A stretch of 64,000 nt of DNA from the NCBI RefSeq assembly GCF_900112865.1, contig NZ_FONH01000001.1, forward strand, positions 310,001 through 374,000, written 5' to 3'. The notes under the pieces were generated by a model that was not told where the DNA came from, searched no databases, and worked only from the letters and a program-made list of their open reading frames with translations. This stretch comes from Dyella marensis (lineage in GTDB: Bacteria; Pseudomonadota; Gammaproteobacteria; Xanthomonadales; Rhodanobacteraceae). Below, in pieces: positions 1 through 8,547 of the stretch; position 1 is the stretch's first letter, and each line of letters begins with the position of its first letter. Position numbers and translations under genes: made by a program.

Positions 1-315
1 AAGCTCAACTGTGATCCAGCCCCCGTTAAATCCAGGCATGGGGTGCATGGCGCGGATGTGAGGCGTGGGGCGAGCTCTTCGCATGTGCTTCACGGCCGGC
101 CACATGCCCAGGAAGGTCACGAAGGCGTAGCAGGCCCGATACATGCTTCACGCGGGGTAGCCAACGATTCGTCAGCCGCCTCAATCAGGAAACACTGTGT
201 CACCGAAGAAGCGCTGTGACGGCTGCGCCGGTGGCGATACGCTTGCCGCCTTTGCGAAGCACAGTCGCAAAGACCTCAGCATGTATCTCTCAGACCCATC
301 CACGGAGCCCAAGCC
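1..315. other. upstream region, possible edge of a minus-strand gene
   Basis: No complete gene is visible here. On the minus strand an open frame runs from an ATG at 142-144 to the window edge (48 codons, starting MYRACYAFVTFLGMWP) without a stop, but there is no clear ribosome binding site and no family I recognise, so it is only a possible partial gene. The last part (about 300-315) holds GGAGCCCAAGCC in front of the hydrolase start at 316. Confidence 0.3.
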
Positions 316-1143
316 ATGACCAACAAGATCGTCACCAAAGACGGAGTCGAGATCTTCTACAAGGACTGGGGCAAAGGCCAGCCTGTCGTCTTCAGCCACG
401 GCTGGCCCTTGTCGTCGGACGACTGGGACGCCCAGATGCTGTTCTTCCTGGATCACGGCTACCGGGTGATCGCCCATGATCGCCGCGGCCATGGCCGCTC
501 CACGCAGACGGATACCGGCAACGACATGGAACACTACGCCGCCGACCTCGCCGCCCTGACCGAGGCGCTGGACCTGCGCGATGCGATCCACATCGGCCAC
601 TCCACCGGCGGTGGCGAAGTGGCGGCCTATGTGGCGCGCCACGGCCAGAAGCGCACCGCCAAGATCGTGCTGATCGGCGCGGTGCCGCCGATCATGGTCA
701 AGAACGCCAATAACCCGGGCGGCACGCCGATCGAAGTGTTCGACGATTTCCGCAAGCAGCTCGTGGCCAATCGCGCGCAGTTTTTCCTGGATATCCCCAC
801 CGGCCCGTTCTACGGCTTCAACCGTCCGGGCGCCAAGCTCTCCGAGGGCATCGTCCGCAACTGGTGGCGCCAGGGCATGATGGGCGGCACCAAAGCCCAC
901 TACGACTGCATCAAGGCCTTCTCGGAAACCGACTTCACCGAGGACCTGAAGAAGATCGAGCAGCCCGCGCTGGTGCTGCATGGCGACGACGACCAGGTGG
1001 TGCCGTACCAGGACGCCGGCGTGCTGTCGGCCAAGCTGCTCAAGAACGCCACGCTGAAGATCTATCCCGGCTTCCCGCACGGGATGGCGACGACGCATGC
1101 GGATGTCATCAATAACGACATCCTGGCTTTCATCAAAGGCTGA
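316..1143 (+). CDS. alpha/beta hydrolase, non-heme chloroperoxidase-like
   Basis: A 275-residue soluble alpha/beta-hydrolase of the group annotated as cofactor-free (non-heme) chloroperoxidases and arylesterases. Seen: the HG oxyanion motif in [13 protein letters not shown] near residue 30, the nucleophile elbow GHSTGGGE near residue 95, an acid in [10 protein letters not shown] and the catalytic His in PGFPHGM near the C-terminus, so the triad is complete. The length fits the family. The start is an ATG with GGAG about 10 bases upstream. It stands alone and is followed directly by a strong terminator. The true substrate cannot be read from the sequence; ester or perhydrolase activity is typical of the family. 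Confidence 0.85.
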   Translation: MTNKIVTKDGVEIFYKDWGKGQPVVFSHGWPLSSDDWDAQMLFFLDHGYRVIAHDRRGHGRSTQTDTGNDMEHYAADLAALTEALDLRDAIHIGHSTGGGEVAAYVARHGQKRTAKIVLIGAVPPIMVKNANNPGGTPIEVFDDFRKQLVANRAQFFLDIPTGPFYGFNRPGAKLSEGIVRNWWRQGMMGGTKAHYDCIKAFSETDFTEDLKKIEQPALVLHGDDDQVVPYQDAGVLSAKLLKNATLKIYPGFPHGMATTHADVINNDILAFIKG

Positions 1144-1146
1144 TGC

Positions 1147-1184
1147 AAAAAGGCGGCCTCGCTGCGAAGCGGGGCCGCCTGTCT
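1147..1184 (+). terminator. rho-independent terminator
   Basis: A hairpin with arms GGCGGCC (1152-1158) and GGCCGCC (1173-1179) around a GC-rich loop, with AAAAA before and TGTCTTT after. It begins four bases past the hydrolase stop codon and probably ends that transcript; the A-run could also serve the opposite strand. Confidence 0.75.
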
Positions 1185-1206
1185 TTGCGCATGCCTGACT
1201 CGATGG

Positions 1207-1497
1207 TCAGTAAAGCTGAGCCAGCAGAAAAACGATCGGCACGACGACGGACGCCAACGCCAACAAGGATCGGCGGCGGGCTGCGGCGAACGATCGACCG
1301 GAAAGCCAGAGCGAGCCTACGAGGCACATCAACCCGATCAGCCACACCGCCAGGGAAACGTGCCGCTGGCTCTCGATGACAGAGCGCGCGACCGAGGGCG
1401 CCGGATCGCCAAACTGCGACATGACGCCGTAGTACGCCAGCAACCAGCCGAGCACCACCAGCACCAAGGCAAGATTGGCAGACCGACTCGCGCTCAT
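1207..1497 (-). CDS. small inner-membrane protein, three predicted helices
   Basis: A 96-residue hydrophobic protein with three likely transmembrane segments (about 8-26, 48-68 and 76-95) and a short basic stretch AAARRRS before the last one. I do not recognise the family. The start is the ATG at 1497, chosen because CCAGGAGGGGAG lies immediately upstream; longer open frames extend through the permease gene and are not real. It is 53 bases downstream of the ProY-like permease on the same strand and could be co-transcribed with it, but no functional link is visible. Confidence 0.7.
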   Translation of the reverse strand: MSASRSANLALVLVVLGWLLAYYGVMSQFGDPAPSVARSVIESQRHVSLAVWLIGLMCLVGSLWLSGRSFAAARRRSLLALASVVVPIVFLLAQLY

Positions 1498-1550
1498 CTC
1501 CCCTCCTGGATCATGCATGCCGATAAATGACTGATGGCCTTGATCGCCAT

Positions 1551-2915
1551 CTAGGCATTCGCGCGCCGACCAAGTCCGAAGACGTAGTAGAGCACGGTCA
1601 ACAACACCAGCCACAAGGGCCCGACAATCAGGGCCACGCGGGTATCGGGGAAGTAGCCCATCAGCCCCACTACCAGCACCAGGAACGCCAGCGCCAGATA
1701 CGAGGCATACGGAAAGAACGGCATGCGGAAGACCAGCTGGCTGCGCTGCGCCTCGCTCAGGCCGCGTCGGTACTTCATCTGGGTGATCAGCACGATGCCC
1801 CAGGTCCAGATCGCGCCGAAGGTCGCCGCCGAAGTGACCCACACAAACACCTTCGCCGGCACCAGGTAGTTGAGCAGCACGCCGAACAGCAAGGCGACCA
1901 GCGACACCAGGACCGCGCGATTCGGGATGCCGCTGGGCGATGTCACCGCAAACGTGCGCGGCGCCTGCCCCTGCTGCGCCAGGTTGAAGAGCATGCGGCC
2001 GGTGCTGTAGATACCGCCGTTGCAGGACGACAACGCCGCGGTGAGCACCACGAAGTTGATGATGCCCGCGGCCGACTTGATGCCGAGCCGCTCGAAGGTC
2101 ATCACGAACGGGCTGCCATGCGTACCCAGTTCGTTCCAGGGATAGATCGACATGATCACGAACAGCGCGCCGACGTAGAAGATCAGGATGCGCCAGAACA
2201 CCGAATTGATCGCGTCGGGAATCGACTTCTTCGGGTTGTCCGCCTCGCCGGCGGTGAGGCCGATCATCTCCACGCCCAGGTAGGCGAACATCACCATCTG
2301 CAAGGCCATCAGCATGCCCTTGGCGCCATTGGGCATGAAGCCGCCATGCGTCCACAGGTTGCTGATGCCGGTCGGCACGCCCTGGTTGCCGAGGCCGAAC
2401 ACAATCATGGCGCCGCCGCCCACGATCATCAGCACGATGGTCACCACCTTGATCATGGCGAACCAGAATTCGAACTCGCCATAGGCCTTGACCGCCGCCA
2501 GATTGACCGCGCCCATGGTGACCAGCGCCGCCAGCGCCCAGATCCATTGCGGCACGTCCGGGAACCACACGCCCATGTAGACGCCTACCGCGGTGATTTC
2601 CGCGATGCAGGTCATCAGCCACATGAACCAGTAATTCCAACCGGTGAGATAACCCGGCAGCGGCCCGAGATAATCCTGCGCATAGCGGCTGAAGGAACCG
2701 GCCACCGGGTTCTGCACGGCCATCTCGCCGAGCGCGCGCATGATGATGAAAATCGCCACGCCGCCCAGCAGGTAGGACAGCAGGATGGCGGGACCGGCGA
2801 GCCGGATCGCGTTGGCGGAGCCGAGGAACAGGCCGACGCCGATGGCCGAGCCCAGCGCCATCAGGCGGATATGGCGTTCCTGGAGGCCGCGTTGCAGCGA
2901 GTCGTTGGTTTGCAT
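1551..2915 (-). CDS. proY: amino-acid permease, ProY-like (APC superfamily)
   Basis: A 454-residue inner-membrane transporter with about 12 hydrophobic helices, close to Escherichia coli ProY in length and along the whole sequence. Shared landmarks: RHIRLMALGSAIGVGLF at the N-terminus (helix 1 unwound GSAIGxG motif), the MRALGEMAVQNP segment, PTGISNLW, GEADNPKKSIPDAINSV and ALFVIMSIYPWNE. The family are proton-coupled amino-acid symporters; cryptic proline transport is reported for ProY, and the real substrate here is inference. It is the first gene of a possible two-gene unit with the small membrane protein at 1207-1497. The ATG start has no strong Shine-Dalgarno sequence nearby. Confidence 0.88.
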   Translation of the reverse strand: MQTNDSLQRGLQERHIRLMALGSAIGVGLFLGSANAIRLAGPAILLSYLLGGVAIFIIMRALGEMAVQNPVAGSFSRYAQDYLGPLPGYLTGWNYWFMWLMTCIAEITAVGVYMGVWFPDVPQWIWALAALVTMGAVNLAAVKAYGEFEFWFAMIKVVTIVLMIVGGGAMIVFGLGNQGVPTGISNLWTHGGFMPNGAKGMLMALQMVMFAYLGVEMIGLTAGEADNPKKSIPDAINSVFWRILIFYVGALFVIMSIYPWNELGTHGSPFVMTFERLGIKSAAGIINFVVLTAALSSCNGGIYSTGRMLFNLAQQGQAPRTFAVTSPSGIPNRAVLVSLVALLFGVLLNYLVPAKVFVWVTSAATFGAIWTWGIVLITQMKYRRGLSEAQRSQLVFRMPFFPYASYLALAFLVLVVGLMGYFPDTRVALIVGPLWLVLLTVLYYVFGLGRRANA

Positions 2916-3029
2916 GAAAGGTCCGTTGATGGATAGGGCTGGTCGTTCATGCGAGTCCGTTGTCGACCCGGATCCCGCTCGAATGGCAGTGCTTGCGCAA
3001 CTTCGGCACCGGACTGGAAACCCGGCGAA

Positions 3030-3269
3030 TTACTGGTGATCCCGGCGAAACAACGCCCATTCCTCGATCCGCTCTCCGCTGGGCAAGGTGCAATAACCCG
3101 CTTCGCCACCGTCCTTATCCTTGACGATCTCCAGTTTGCCGCCCGCCTGTCGGCAATGAACGGAGGCGGGGTTGGCCAGCTGGGTCGTGCCTGGCGTGAC
3201 AGCGGCTTCGGGATGTGAAGCGCAGGCGGTGAGCATGCTGACCAGGACCGCGAGAACAAGAAGTTTCAT
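3030..3269 (-). CDS. DUF333 lipoprotein
   Basis: A 79-residue lipoprotein. The signal peptide MKLLVLAVLVSMLTAC ends in a lipobox LTAC with lipidated Cys16. The mature part is a single DUF333 unit: NPASVHCRQAGGKLEI, then the GYCTLPSGERIEEWALFR block with two conserved Cys. Family members are small periplasm-facing lipoproteins, sometimes labelled putative hemolysin without proof. It is monocistronic and 114 bases upstream of the ProY-like gene on the same strand. Function unknown. Confidence 0.85.
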   Translation of the reverse strand: MKLLVLAVLVSMLTACASHPEAAVTPGTTQLANPASVHCRQAGGKLEIVKDKDGGEAGYCTLPSGERIEEWALFRRDHQ

Positions 3270-3428
3270 GGTCCAACTGTCCTAGAAGAGGGTTGGCGGA
3301 GTCTACGGCGGAGATATCGCTCAGAACAGCCCGGATACCATCCGGCCAGGGGCTCGGCTAGCATGGTTCCGGCAAGCAGAGCCCATGGCCCGCGGGACCC
3401 GGGCATACGTCATCCCAGGATGGAATCC

Positions 3429-3711
3429 ATGACACTTCTTCGAGCGATCCTGCTGTTTCTTGCCTTGCTGCTGGCGGATACGGCCTTCGCAGCAGCCTTC
3501 GACTGAAAACTGGTGAATCTGCCGGCCGGCACGGCCCACGGGAATCACAGTTTCGGTGGCATCTGCCGGCTGGAGAACGACAGATCGCATCGACGTGCTG
3601 ATCTGCAACGACGACATGGTGGGCCATTTTGCGATGGACCGGATCGAGGTCGACCGGGAAACGGACAAGGCCCTGATCGACTACGTCAACACCAAGTGCT
3701 TCGGCGGCTAA
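3429..3711 (+). pseudogene. broken gene for a small exported protein
   Basis: An ATG at 3429 (AGGA eight bases upstream) opens a clear signal peptide, MTLLRAILLFLALLLADTAF followed by AAAFD, then meets TGA at 3504-3506. Reading through, the frame continues KLVNLPAGTAHGNHSFGGICRLEND to about 3585, after which the coding pattern moves to the +1 frame (TDRIDVLICNDDMVGHFAM and on to DYVNTKCFGG) with stop TAA at 3709-3711. Both halves look like one protein of about 93 residues with two Cys in the mature part. One nonsense change (TGG to TGA would give FDWKLVNL) and one frameshift explain the break. A sequencing error could account for one lesion but less easily for both. Family not recognised. Confidence 0.6.
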
Positions 3712-3729
3712 AACCGGAGCCTGGCATCG

Positions 3730-5109
3730 TCAATCCAGGGTCCGCACTCGGAAATTGCGTCCCTTGATCTTGCCCGCACGCAGACGCTCCAGCGCTTTGC
3801 CGGCCAAGCCCCGGCTGACCGCCACATACGCACGAGTGGCAAACACATCGATCTTGCCGACGTCGTCCGCCTTGAGGCCGGCGTCGCCGGTGAGCGCGCC
3901 GAGGATGTCGCCGGGACGGAGCTTGTCCTGCCGTCCGGCGTCGATCACCAGCGTTTTCATCGGCGCCAGGTTCAGCGTCTTGCCGCGCGGTGGCGACAGC
4001 TTGAGCGGATGCCAAGCCAGCGGTTGGCCGAGGACCTGCTCGATATTGTCGGCCTTGGGCTTCTCGCGCGGCGTGCAAAGGGTGATCGCCAGCCCCGTCT
4101 GACCGGCGCGACCGGTGCGGCCGATGCGATGGGTATGGGTGTCCGGATCGTGAGCGATGTCGTAACTCACCACCAGCGGCAAGGCGGTGATGTCGAGCCC
4201 GCGGGCCGCCACGTCGGTAGCCACCAGCACGGCGCAGCTGCGGTTGGCGAACTGCACCAGCACTTCGTCGCGGTCGCGCTGCTCCATGTCGCCATGCAGG
4301 GCCAGCGCGGAGAAGCCCCGGCTGTCCAGCTCCTGCGCGACGGCGTCCACGTCGCGGCGCATATTGCAGAACACCAGCGCGTGCTGGCCGCGCTCGCCGG
4401 TGAGCAGCTGCGCGAGCGCATCGAGCTTGCGTGCCGGGTCGACCTCGACGAAGCGTTGCTCGATGGCCGGACGGGTGTCGGCCGGCGCCTCCACGGTGAT
4501 CTCGACCGGATCGCGCTGCAGCCGCCTGCTTACCTCGCGGATGTCATCGGGATAAGTGGCGGAAAACAACAGAGTCTGATGATGCTTGGCGATGCGCCCG
4601 ACGATATCGTCGATGGCCTCGCTGAAGCCCATGTCCAGCATGCGGTCGGCCTCGTCCAGCACCAGCACCTGGATGCCGCCGCCATGCAGGCTGCCGCGCT
4701 TCAGATGCTCCTGCACGCGGCCCGGCGTGCCGACCACGATGTGCGGGTCGTGCGTGAGCGAAGCCAGCTGCGGCCCCAGCGGCATGCCGCCGCACAAGGT
4801 CAGCAGCTTGACGTTGGGGATATTCGCGGCGAGCTTGCGAATGGCCTTGCTGACCTGGTCGGCCAGTTCGCGCGTCGGGCACAGCACCAAGGCCTGCAGG
4901 CGGATCGTTTCCACATTCAGCGATTGCAGCAGGCTCAGGCCGAACGCCGCGGTCTTGCCGCTGCCCGTCTGCGCCTGTGCGATCACGTCGCGCCCCTCCA
5001 GCATGGCCGGCAGGCTCTGCGCCTGGATGGGGGTCATCTCGTCGTAGCCCAGCGACTGGACGCTGGCGAGCAAGGCGGGCTTGAGGGGGAGCGTGGTGAA
5101 GGCGGTCAT
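3730..5109 (-). CDS. dbpA: ATP-dependent RNA helicase DbpA
   Basis: A 459-residue DEAD-box helicase that acts in late 50S subunit assembly, bound to 23S rRNA hairpin 92. Motifs seen: Q motif region MTPIQAQSLP, Walker A AQTGSGKT, PTRELA, TPGRV, DEAD in VLDEADRMLDMGFS, SAT, ATDVAARGLD and HRIGRTGRAG. The C-terminal RNA-binding module is the DbpA type (LRPGDILGALTGDAGL, then KIDVFATRAYVAVSR and KIKGRNFRVR). The start at 5109 (MTAFTTLPLK) matches E. coli DbpA; a frame starting 15 bases earlier is less likely. Convergent with the pseudogene at 3429-3711. Confidence 0.95.
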   Translation of the reverse strand: MTAFTTLPLKPALLASVQSLGYDEMTPIQAQSLPAMLEGRDVIAQAQTGSGKTAAFGLSLLQSLNVETIRLQALVLCPTRELADQVSKAIRKLAANIPNVKLLTLCGGMPLGPQLASLTHDPHIVVGTPGRVQEHLKRGSLHGGGIQVLVLDEADRMLDMGFSEAIDDIVGRIAKHHQTLLFSATYPDDIREVSRRLQRDPVEITVEAPADTRPAIEQRFVEVDPARKLDALAQLLTGERGQHALVFCNMRRDVDAVAQELDSRGFSALALHGDMEQRDRDEVLVQFANRSCAVLVATDVAARGLDITALPLVVSYDIAHDPDTHTHRIGRTGRAGQTGLAITLCTPREKPKADNIEQVLGQPLAWHPLKLSPPRGKTLNLAPMKTLVIDAGRQDKLRPGDILGALTGDAGLKADDVGKIDVFATRAYVAVSRGLAGKALERLRAGKIKGRNFRVRTLD

Positions 5110-5318
5110 GGCGCATGATCGCATGAACGGCGGCGGTGGATGGCCGTTTTCCTACTCCTGCGCATGCCGCGTGCTTCTCGGACTCATCAGGCACCTCGGG
5201 GCGGCGGTGCGGCCTAGCTATTCCACTGCGCCTCCTCCATGTGTAGGGAAACGCCTTTTTTGTGTAGGCCAAGCCAAAGATGCTCGACGGATTTGCAAGA
5301 CTTGCGGATGAAGCGACA

Positions 5319-5346
5319 TTGATCGCTGTATATCGATGCTATACAG
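5319..5346 (+). promoter_or_regulatory. higBA promoter/operator with 7-bp inverted repeat
   Basis: CTGTATA (5326-5332), seven-base spacer, TATACAG (5340-5346) form a perfect inverted repeat about 100 bases upstream of higB. A possible -35 TTGATC (5319-5324) and a -10-like TATACA (5340-5345) overlap it, so a bound dimeric HigA-type repressor would block the promoter. The repeat is seen; the role is inferred from autoregulation typical of higBA. Confidence 0.65.
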
Positions 5347-5447
5347 TAGGCATCGATCATCCCCGTGCCCAACGACTTTCTGGCATGACGTCCTGTGGCC
5401 AAGAAATGCCCGTGCATGGCTTCAACCAGAATCTGGGACGAGCAAAG

Positions 5448-5726
5448 ATGATCAGGAGTTTTCGCCACAAGGGTGTGAGGAAATTTTATGAGACCGGCTC
5501 AACGGCAGGCATCCAGATCCACCATCGGGCTCGCTTGCGCATCCTGCTTACGGTCCTGGATGCAGCTGTCGCACCATCCGACATGGGAGCGCCCGGCTGG
5601 GAACTTCACCCTTTGAAGGGCGAGCTCGCCGGACTCTGGTCGGTCAAGGTCAACGGCAATTGGCGCCCGACCTTCGCCTTCCAGGGCAAAGACGCCATCC
5701 TGGTGGACTACCAGGACTATCACTGA
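5448..5726 (+). CDS. higB: HigB-type toxin (RelE superfamily mRNA interferase)
   Basis: A 92-residue toxin of the HigB/RelE fold, which in characterised cases cuts mRNA in the ribosomal A site. Seen: MIRSFRHKGVRKFYETG at the N-terminus, a RARLRILLTVLDAA helix, and the C-terminal GLWSVKVNGNWRPTF and DAILVDYQDYH strands typical of HigB (family hallmark W-R-F and D-Y-H). The ATG at 5448 is chosen because the family begins MIxSFxxKG; the longer frame from 5280 runs over the operator. The antitoxin gene begins nine bases after the stop, in the toxin-first order normal for higBA. Confidence 0.93.
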   Translation: MIRSFRHKGVRKFYETGSTAGIQIHHRARLRILLTVLDAAVAPSDMGAPGWELHPLKGELAGLWSVKVNGNWRPTFAFQGKDAILVDYQDYH

Positions 5727-5735
5727 GGAATAGTC

Positions 5736-6020
5736 ATGGCTCGCATGCATAACCCCGCCCATCCCGGCGAAGTACTACGCGAATATCTTGGCGATCTTTC
5801 CGTCACGGAAGCGGCGGGACGCCTTGGCATCACGCGGGTATCCCTGTCCCGTATCCTTAATGGCAGGAACGGGATTTCTGCGGACATGGCGCTGCGTCTC
5901 GAAGCGGCCCTGGGCACCAGCGCGGAGATGTGGACGACGATGCAGGCGCAGTTCGACCTGTGGGAAGCGCGGCAGAAAAAGCGGCCCAAGATCGTGCCGT
6001 TTCCTCCTGCAGCTGCTTGA
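5736..6020 (+). CDS. higA: HigA-type antitoxin (XRE helix-turn-helix)
   Basis: A 94-residue antitoxin and autorepressor partner of the preceding HigB. Seen: the family opening [15 protein letters not shown], a helix-turn-helix at about residues 22-45 ([20 protein letters not shown], then NGRNGIS), the [16 protein letters not shown] helix, and a basic-proline tail. GAGGAAT sits directly upstream of the ATG. It ends four bases before the stop of the convergent membrane gene at 6025. It probably binds the CTGTATA/TATACAG repeat upstream of higB. Confidence 0.93.
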   Translation: MARMHNPAHPGEVLREYLGDLSVTEAAGRLGITRVSLSRILNGRNGISADMALRLEAALGTSAEMWTTMQAQFDLWEARQKKRPKIVPFPPAAA

Positions 6021-6024
6021 GCCG

Positions 6025-6513
6025 CTACGCCGTCGCGCGAATCCGAAATGCCCTCGCCGTACGAATGGCGATAAGCACGAAGGCCACCAGCACCACCAGC
6101 TGAGTGCCTCCGAACAGCGCCTTCTGCGTGTCTGCCGCAAGAGCGACCAGCGCGGGAACCTTGGCGAAAATCTGCGCCACCAGCACGAACACGAGGAAGT
6201 ACTCGCTGACCACCACGCCGAGCGGGAACTGCGTCGTCCAGAACGCTGAGCGACCAACGGCCTGTCGCGCGGCAAGCGCCCAACCGAGCACGATCAGCGC
6301 GACGATGCCCACTCCGATGGCAGGCGTGAAACCGTGATAGGGAAACATAAACCCGGTCACGCTGGTGAGGATGGCGGTGACGAGAAACGTCGTGATCGCC
6401 GCCGAACGCAGCCGCCCTACTGTCAGCTCGCGAATGGCCGGCACGCCGGCGACGATCGCAATCATGCTGAGCAGCGTATGGAAAGCTGTGAACCAGCCGA
6501 GCGGAGTGTTCAT
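6025..6513 (-). CDS. four-helix membrane protein
   Basis: A 162-residue integral membrane protein with four predicted helices (about 8-28, 37-57, 65-85 and 125-145) and short loops, including a FPYHGFTPAIG loop. The ATG at 6513 is preceded by AAGGGAG; a longer frame of 213 residues upstream has no membrane or signal character and is not used. I do not recognise a named family. It converges on higA with four bases between stops. Confidence 0.7.
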   Translation of the reverse strand: MNTPLGWFTAFHTLLSMIAIVAGVPAIRELTVGRLRSAAITTFLVTAILTSVTGFMFPYHGFTPAIGVGIVALIVLGWALAARQAVGRSAFWTTQFPLGVVVSEYFLVFVLVAQIFAKVPALVALAADTQKALFGGTQLVVLVAFVLIAIRTARAFRIRATA

Positions 6514-6688
6514 GCGCGTGCTCCCTTGCGTTTTTTCACCTGAACCAGGGCCGATAGGATGCTTTGCGGCAAACCGCGACTCCGCATGCGTGGCCACTCG
6601 ACCTTGTGTCCCGGCAGACGGAAAGCTTGCCCGCCCACTATGAAGCGATATACCTGGAGCCGCCATCCACTATTGGGTATATCTGATG

Positions 6689-7219
6689 TCATCGAGCTGC
6701 CGGTTTGCTTGGGAGCTCGAGTACCCCCTCGTACACCGTCAGGTCACCAGGCGAGAAGCAGCAAAAGATCACTTCCCGTATCGCTTGCGCCTCCTCCAGG
6801 GCCGCGCGCACGGTCGCAACCGCAACACCCGCGGCCTGCTCGATCGGGTAGCCGTAAATGCCGGTGCTGATGCTGGGAAACGCCAGCGTGCTGACGCCAT
6901 GCGCTACCGCCACCTCGATCGAACGCCGATAGCAGGACGTCAGCAAGGCCTTCTCCCCCTCCCCACCACCGCGCCAGACCGGCCCCACCGTGTGGATGAC
7001 GTGCCTGGCCGGCAGCCGGTAACCCTTGGTGATCTTCGCATCGCCGGTCTTGCAGCCGCCGAGCAGGCGGCACTCATGAACCAGCTCGGGCCCCGCGGCC
7101 CGATGGATGGCGCCGTCCACGCCGCCGCCGCCGAGCAGGGAGGAGTTGGCGGCGTTGACGATGGCGTCGAGGTCGAGGGTGGTGATGTCGGCGCGCAGGG
7201 CGCGGAGGATGGCGGTCAT
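6689..7219 (-). CDS. macro-domain O-acetyl-ADP-ribose deacetylase
   Basis: A 176-residue stand-alone macro domain of the MacroD/YmdB type, which hydrolyses O-acetyl-ADP-ribose and removes mono-ADP-ribose from proteins. Seen: the signature [20 protein letters not shown] near residues 20-39 with the Asn and Asp that position the ribose, [13 protein letters not shown], and the phosphate loop [10 protein letters not shown]. Length and order match YmdB. A sirtuin, which makes the same acetylated product, is encoded 23 kb away in this window (30442-31284) but not in an operon with it. Confidence 0.93.
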   Translation of the reverse strand: MTAILRALRADITTLDLDAIVNAANSSLLGGGGVDGAIHRAAGPELVHECRLLGGCKTGDAKITKGYRLPARHVIHTVGPVWRGGGEGEKALLTSCYRRSIEVAVAHGVSTLAFPSISTGIYGYPIEQAAGVAVATVRAALEEAQAIREVIFCCFSPGDLTVYEGVLELPSKPAAR

Positions 7220-7253
7220 CGGATATCCCTAACTCGGCAAGCAATCAGACGCG

Positions 7254-7562
7254 CTAACGACCGATCTTCTCGCCAATGTAGCGTAGCAACGGCGCGGCAT
7301 GGATGAGCATCGAGGACGGTCCGTCCTCTTTTATGTCCGTATCGATCATACCGAGCAGGAATTCCCAGCTGTCGCCAAGACTGCCTACCTCATTCACTTC
7401 AGTGATGGGAGTCAGGACGTCCAAAGCCGCATCGCTGCTGATGTCCCAGAAATAGTCATGGTCCAGGGTGAATTCCGGTCCATGCACGCGCTCGGCGTGT
7501 TCGAGAAGATCATTGACGACGCGACGGAGATCACCAAGCTGGACAACGGGATATTTGAGCAT
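7254..7562 (-). CDS. hypothetical protein, immunity-like context
   Basis: A 102-residue acidic soluble protein with no signal peptide or membrane segment. A motif-like stretch HGPEFTLDHDYFWDISSD precedes two amphipathic helices (SLGDSWEFLLGMI, PLLRYIGEKIG). I do not recognise the family. It starts three bases after the stop of the Imm32-like gene at 7566-7826, itself overlapping a tetR gene, so the three form a tight transcription unit. Size, acidity and position fit a small immunity or antitoxin protein, but this is inference. Confidence 0.65.
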   Translation of the reverse strand: MLKYPVVQLGDLRRVVNDLLEHAERVHGPEFTLDHDYFWDISSDAALDVLTPITEVNEVGSLGDSWEFLLGMIDTDIKEDGPSSMLIHAAPLLRYIGEKIGR

Positions 7563-7565
7563 GAG

Positions 7566-7826
7566 TTACCGGTCGCCCGTGCCATGGAAGTGGACTGGAT
7601 TAAATACGATCAGATGCGGTGAGTCATCGAAGCCAGGCTGTTTATCGGCCAGATGTTCATGATCGTAGGAAGCCCCCATGCGTTCCATGCGCTGCGCCGA
7701 AGAAACCAGAAACGAGGCGATGTTCCTCAACTCCTCAGGACTGGCGACCAGCGTGACTTCCGACAGCACCATCGGCCCACTCTTTTCGGCTGACGCCTCT
7801 TCGTCGATATATCCATAAATCCTCAT
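7566..7826 (-). CDS. Imm32-like small protein
   Basis: An 86-residue soluble protein. The pattern LSEVTLVASPEELRNIASFL followed by an HEHL segment and a DDSPHLIVFNP strand resembles, from memory, the Imm32 family of polymorphic-toxin immunity proteins; no search could be run. Its ATG overlaps the stop of the tetR gene (ATGA at 7823-7826), implying coupled translation, and the next gene starts three bases after its own stop. No toxin gene is adjacent, so it may be an orphan immunity gene. Confidence 0.68.
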   Translation of the reverse strand: MRIYGYIDEEASAEKSGPMVLSEVTLVASPEELRNIASFLVSSAQRMERMGASYDHEHLADKQPGFDDSPHLIVFNPVHFHGTGDR

Positions 7827-8455
7827 ATCGCCCCAAGCTCCCTCAGATAAGCACAGAACATATCCGCCATGGCATCCGCATAAGCCTTGATCTCTTTCTC
7901 CGTCCGCGCCGTCTCCGAAAACTCCTTCCCCACCGCACTCATCGTCGCCTTCACCAGCTCCCCCGCCATCTCCCGCCTGGCCTTCGTCGCCTTGGGCAAT
8001 GCCTCTCGCATGAACGCCTGCATCGCGCGCTCACCCGAGGCCTTTACCTCCTTCGCCTCCGGTGCATCGCGATAAAGCGGGGCGGCATCGCTGAGCGCCA
8101 CGCGCATCGCAGCCTCTTCGCATTCGGAGCGGATGAAGGTGTGGATCAGGGCGCGCAGGCGATCCAGCGGTGCCCTGCGCTTGTCCTGCAGGATCTCGTG
8201 CAGCAGGCCCGTGGTCTGCTGCCATTCGTCGCTCTGCAGGCGGAACAGGATGGCCGCCTTGTTCGGGAAGTACTGGTAAAGCGAACCGATGCTGACGCCG
8301 GCCTTCTCGGCCACGCGCGCGGTGGTGAAGCGGTGCGCACCCTCCTTCGCCAAAACCTGAGCAGCCGCTTGCAGGATGGCGGCGACGAGCTCGGTCGAGC
8401 GCGTCTGTTTAGGCTGTTTTCGCGAGGAAATCTTGAGGTTCTTGCGTTCGGTCAT
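7823..8455 (-). CDS. TetR/AcrR-family repressor
   Basis: A 210-residue regulator. A basic N-terminus (MTERKNLKISSRKQPKQTRS) leads into a TetR DNA-binding domain with helix-turn-helix at about 45-67 (TTARVAEKAGVSIGSLYQYF, then PNKAAIL). The helical ligand-binding half ends in MFCAYLRELGAI. The start at 8455 is the first ATG giving the usual short basic arm; a longer frame to 8530 runs into the divergent methyltransferase's promoter. It is divergent from the O-methyltransferase gene at 8548 (92 bases between starts), the classic layout of a local TetR repressor and its target. Ligand unknown. Confidence 0.9.
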   Translation of the reverse strand: MTERKNLKISSRKQPKQTRSTELVAAILQAAAQVLAKEGAHRFTTARVAEKAGVSIGSLYQYFPNKAAILFRLQSDEWQQTTGLLHEILQDKRRAPLDRLRALIHTFIRSECEEAAMRVALSDAAPLYRDAPEAKEVKASGERAMQAFMREALPKATKARREMAGELVKATMSAVGKEFSETARTEKEIKAYADAMADMFCAYLRELGAI

Positions 8456-8547
8456 GGCGGCACCGGCAATGCGAATAGGAAACCTGACTAATTCGTCGCA
8501 TTCTAATCCGGCACCGCAACTACTGCACAAGTACCGGAGAAAACCGC

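Noticed and set aside
1-144. Partial frame running off the left edge
   Set aside because: Only 48 codons visible, no start signal and no family recognised; reported only as a note.
181-1098. 305-residue minus-strand frame opposite the first hydrolase
   Set aside because: It is the antisense shadow of a gene with complete catalytic motifs; composition is low-complexity His/Gly/Val as typical for GC-rich shadows.
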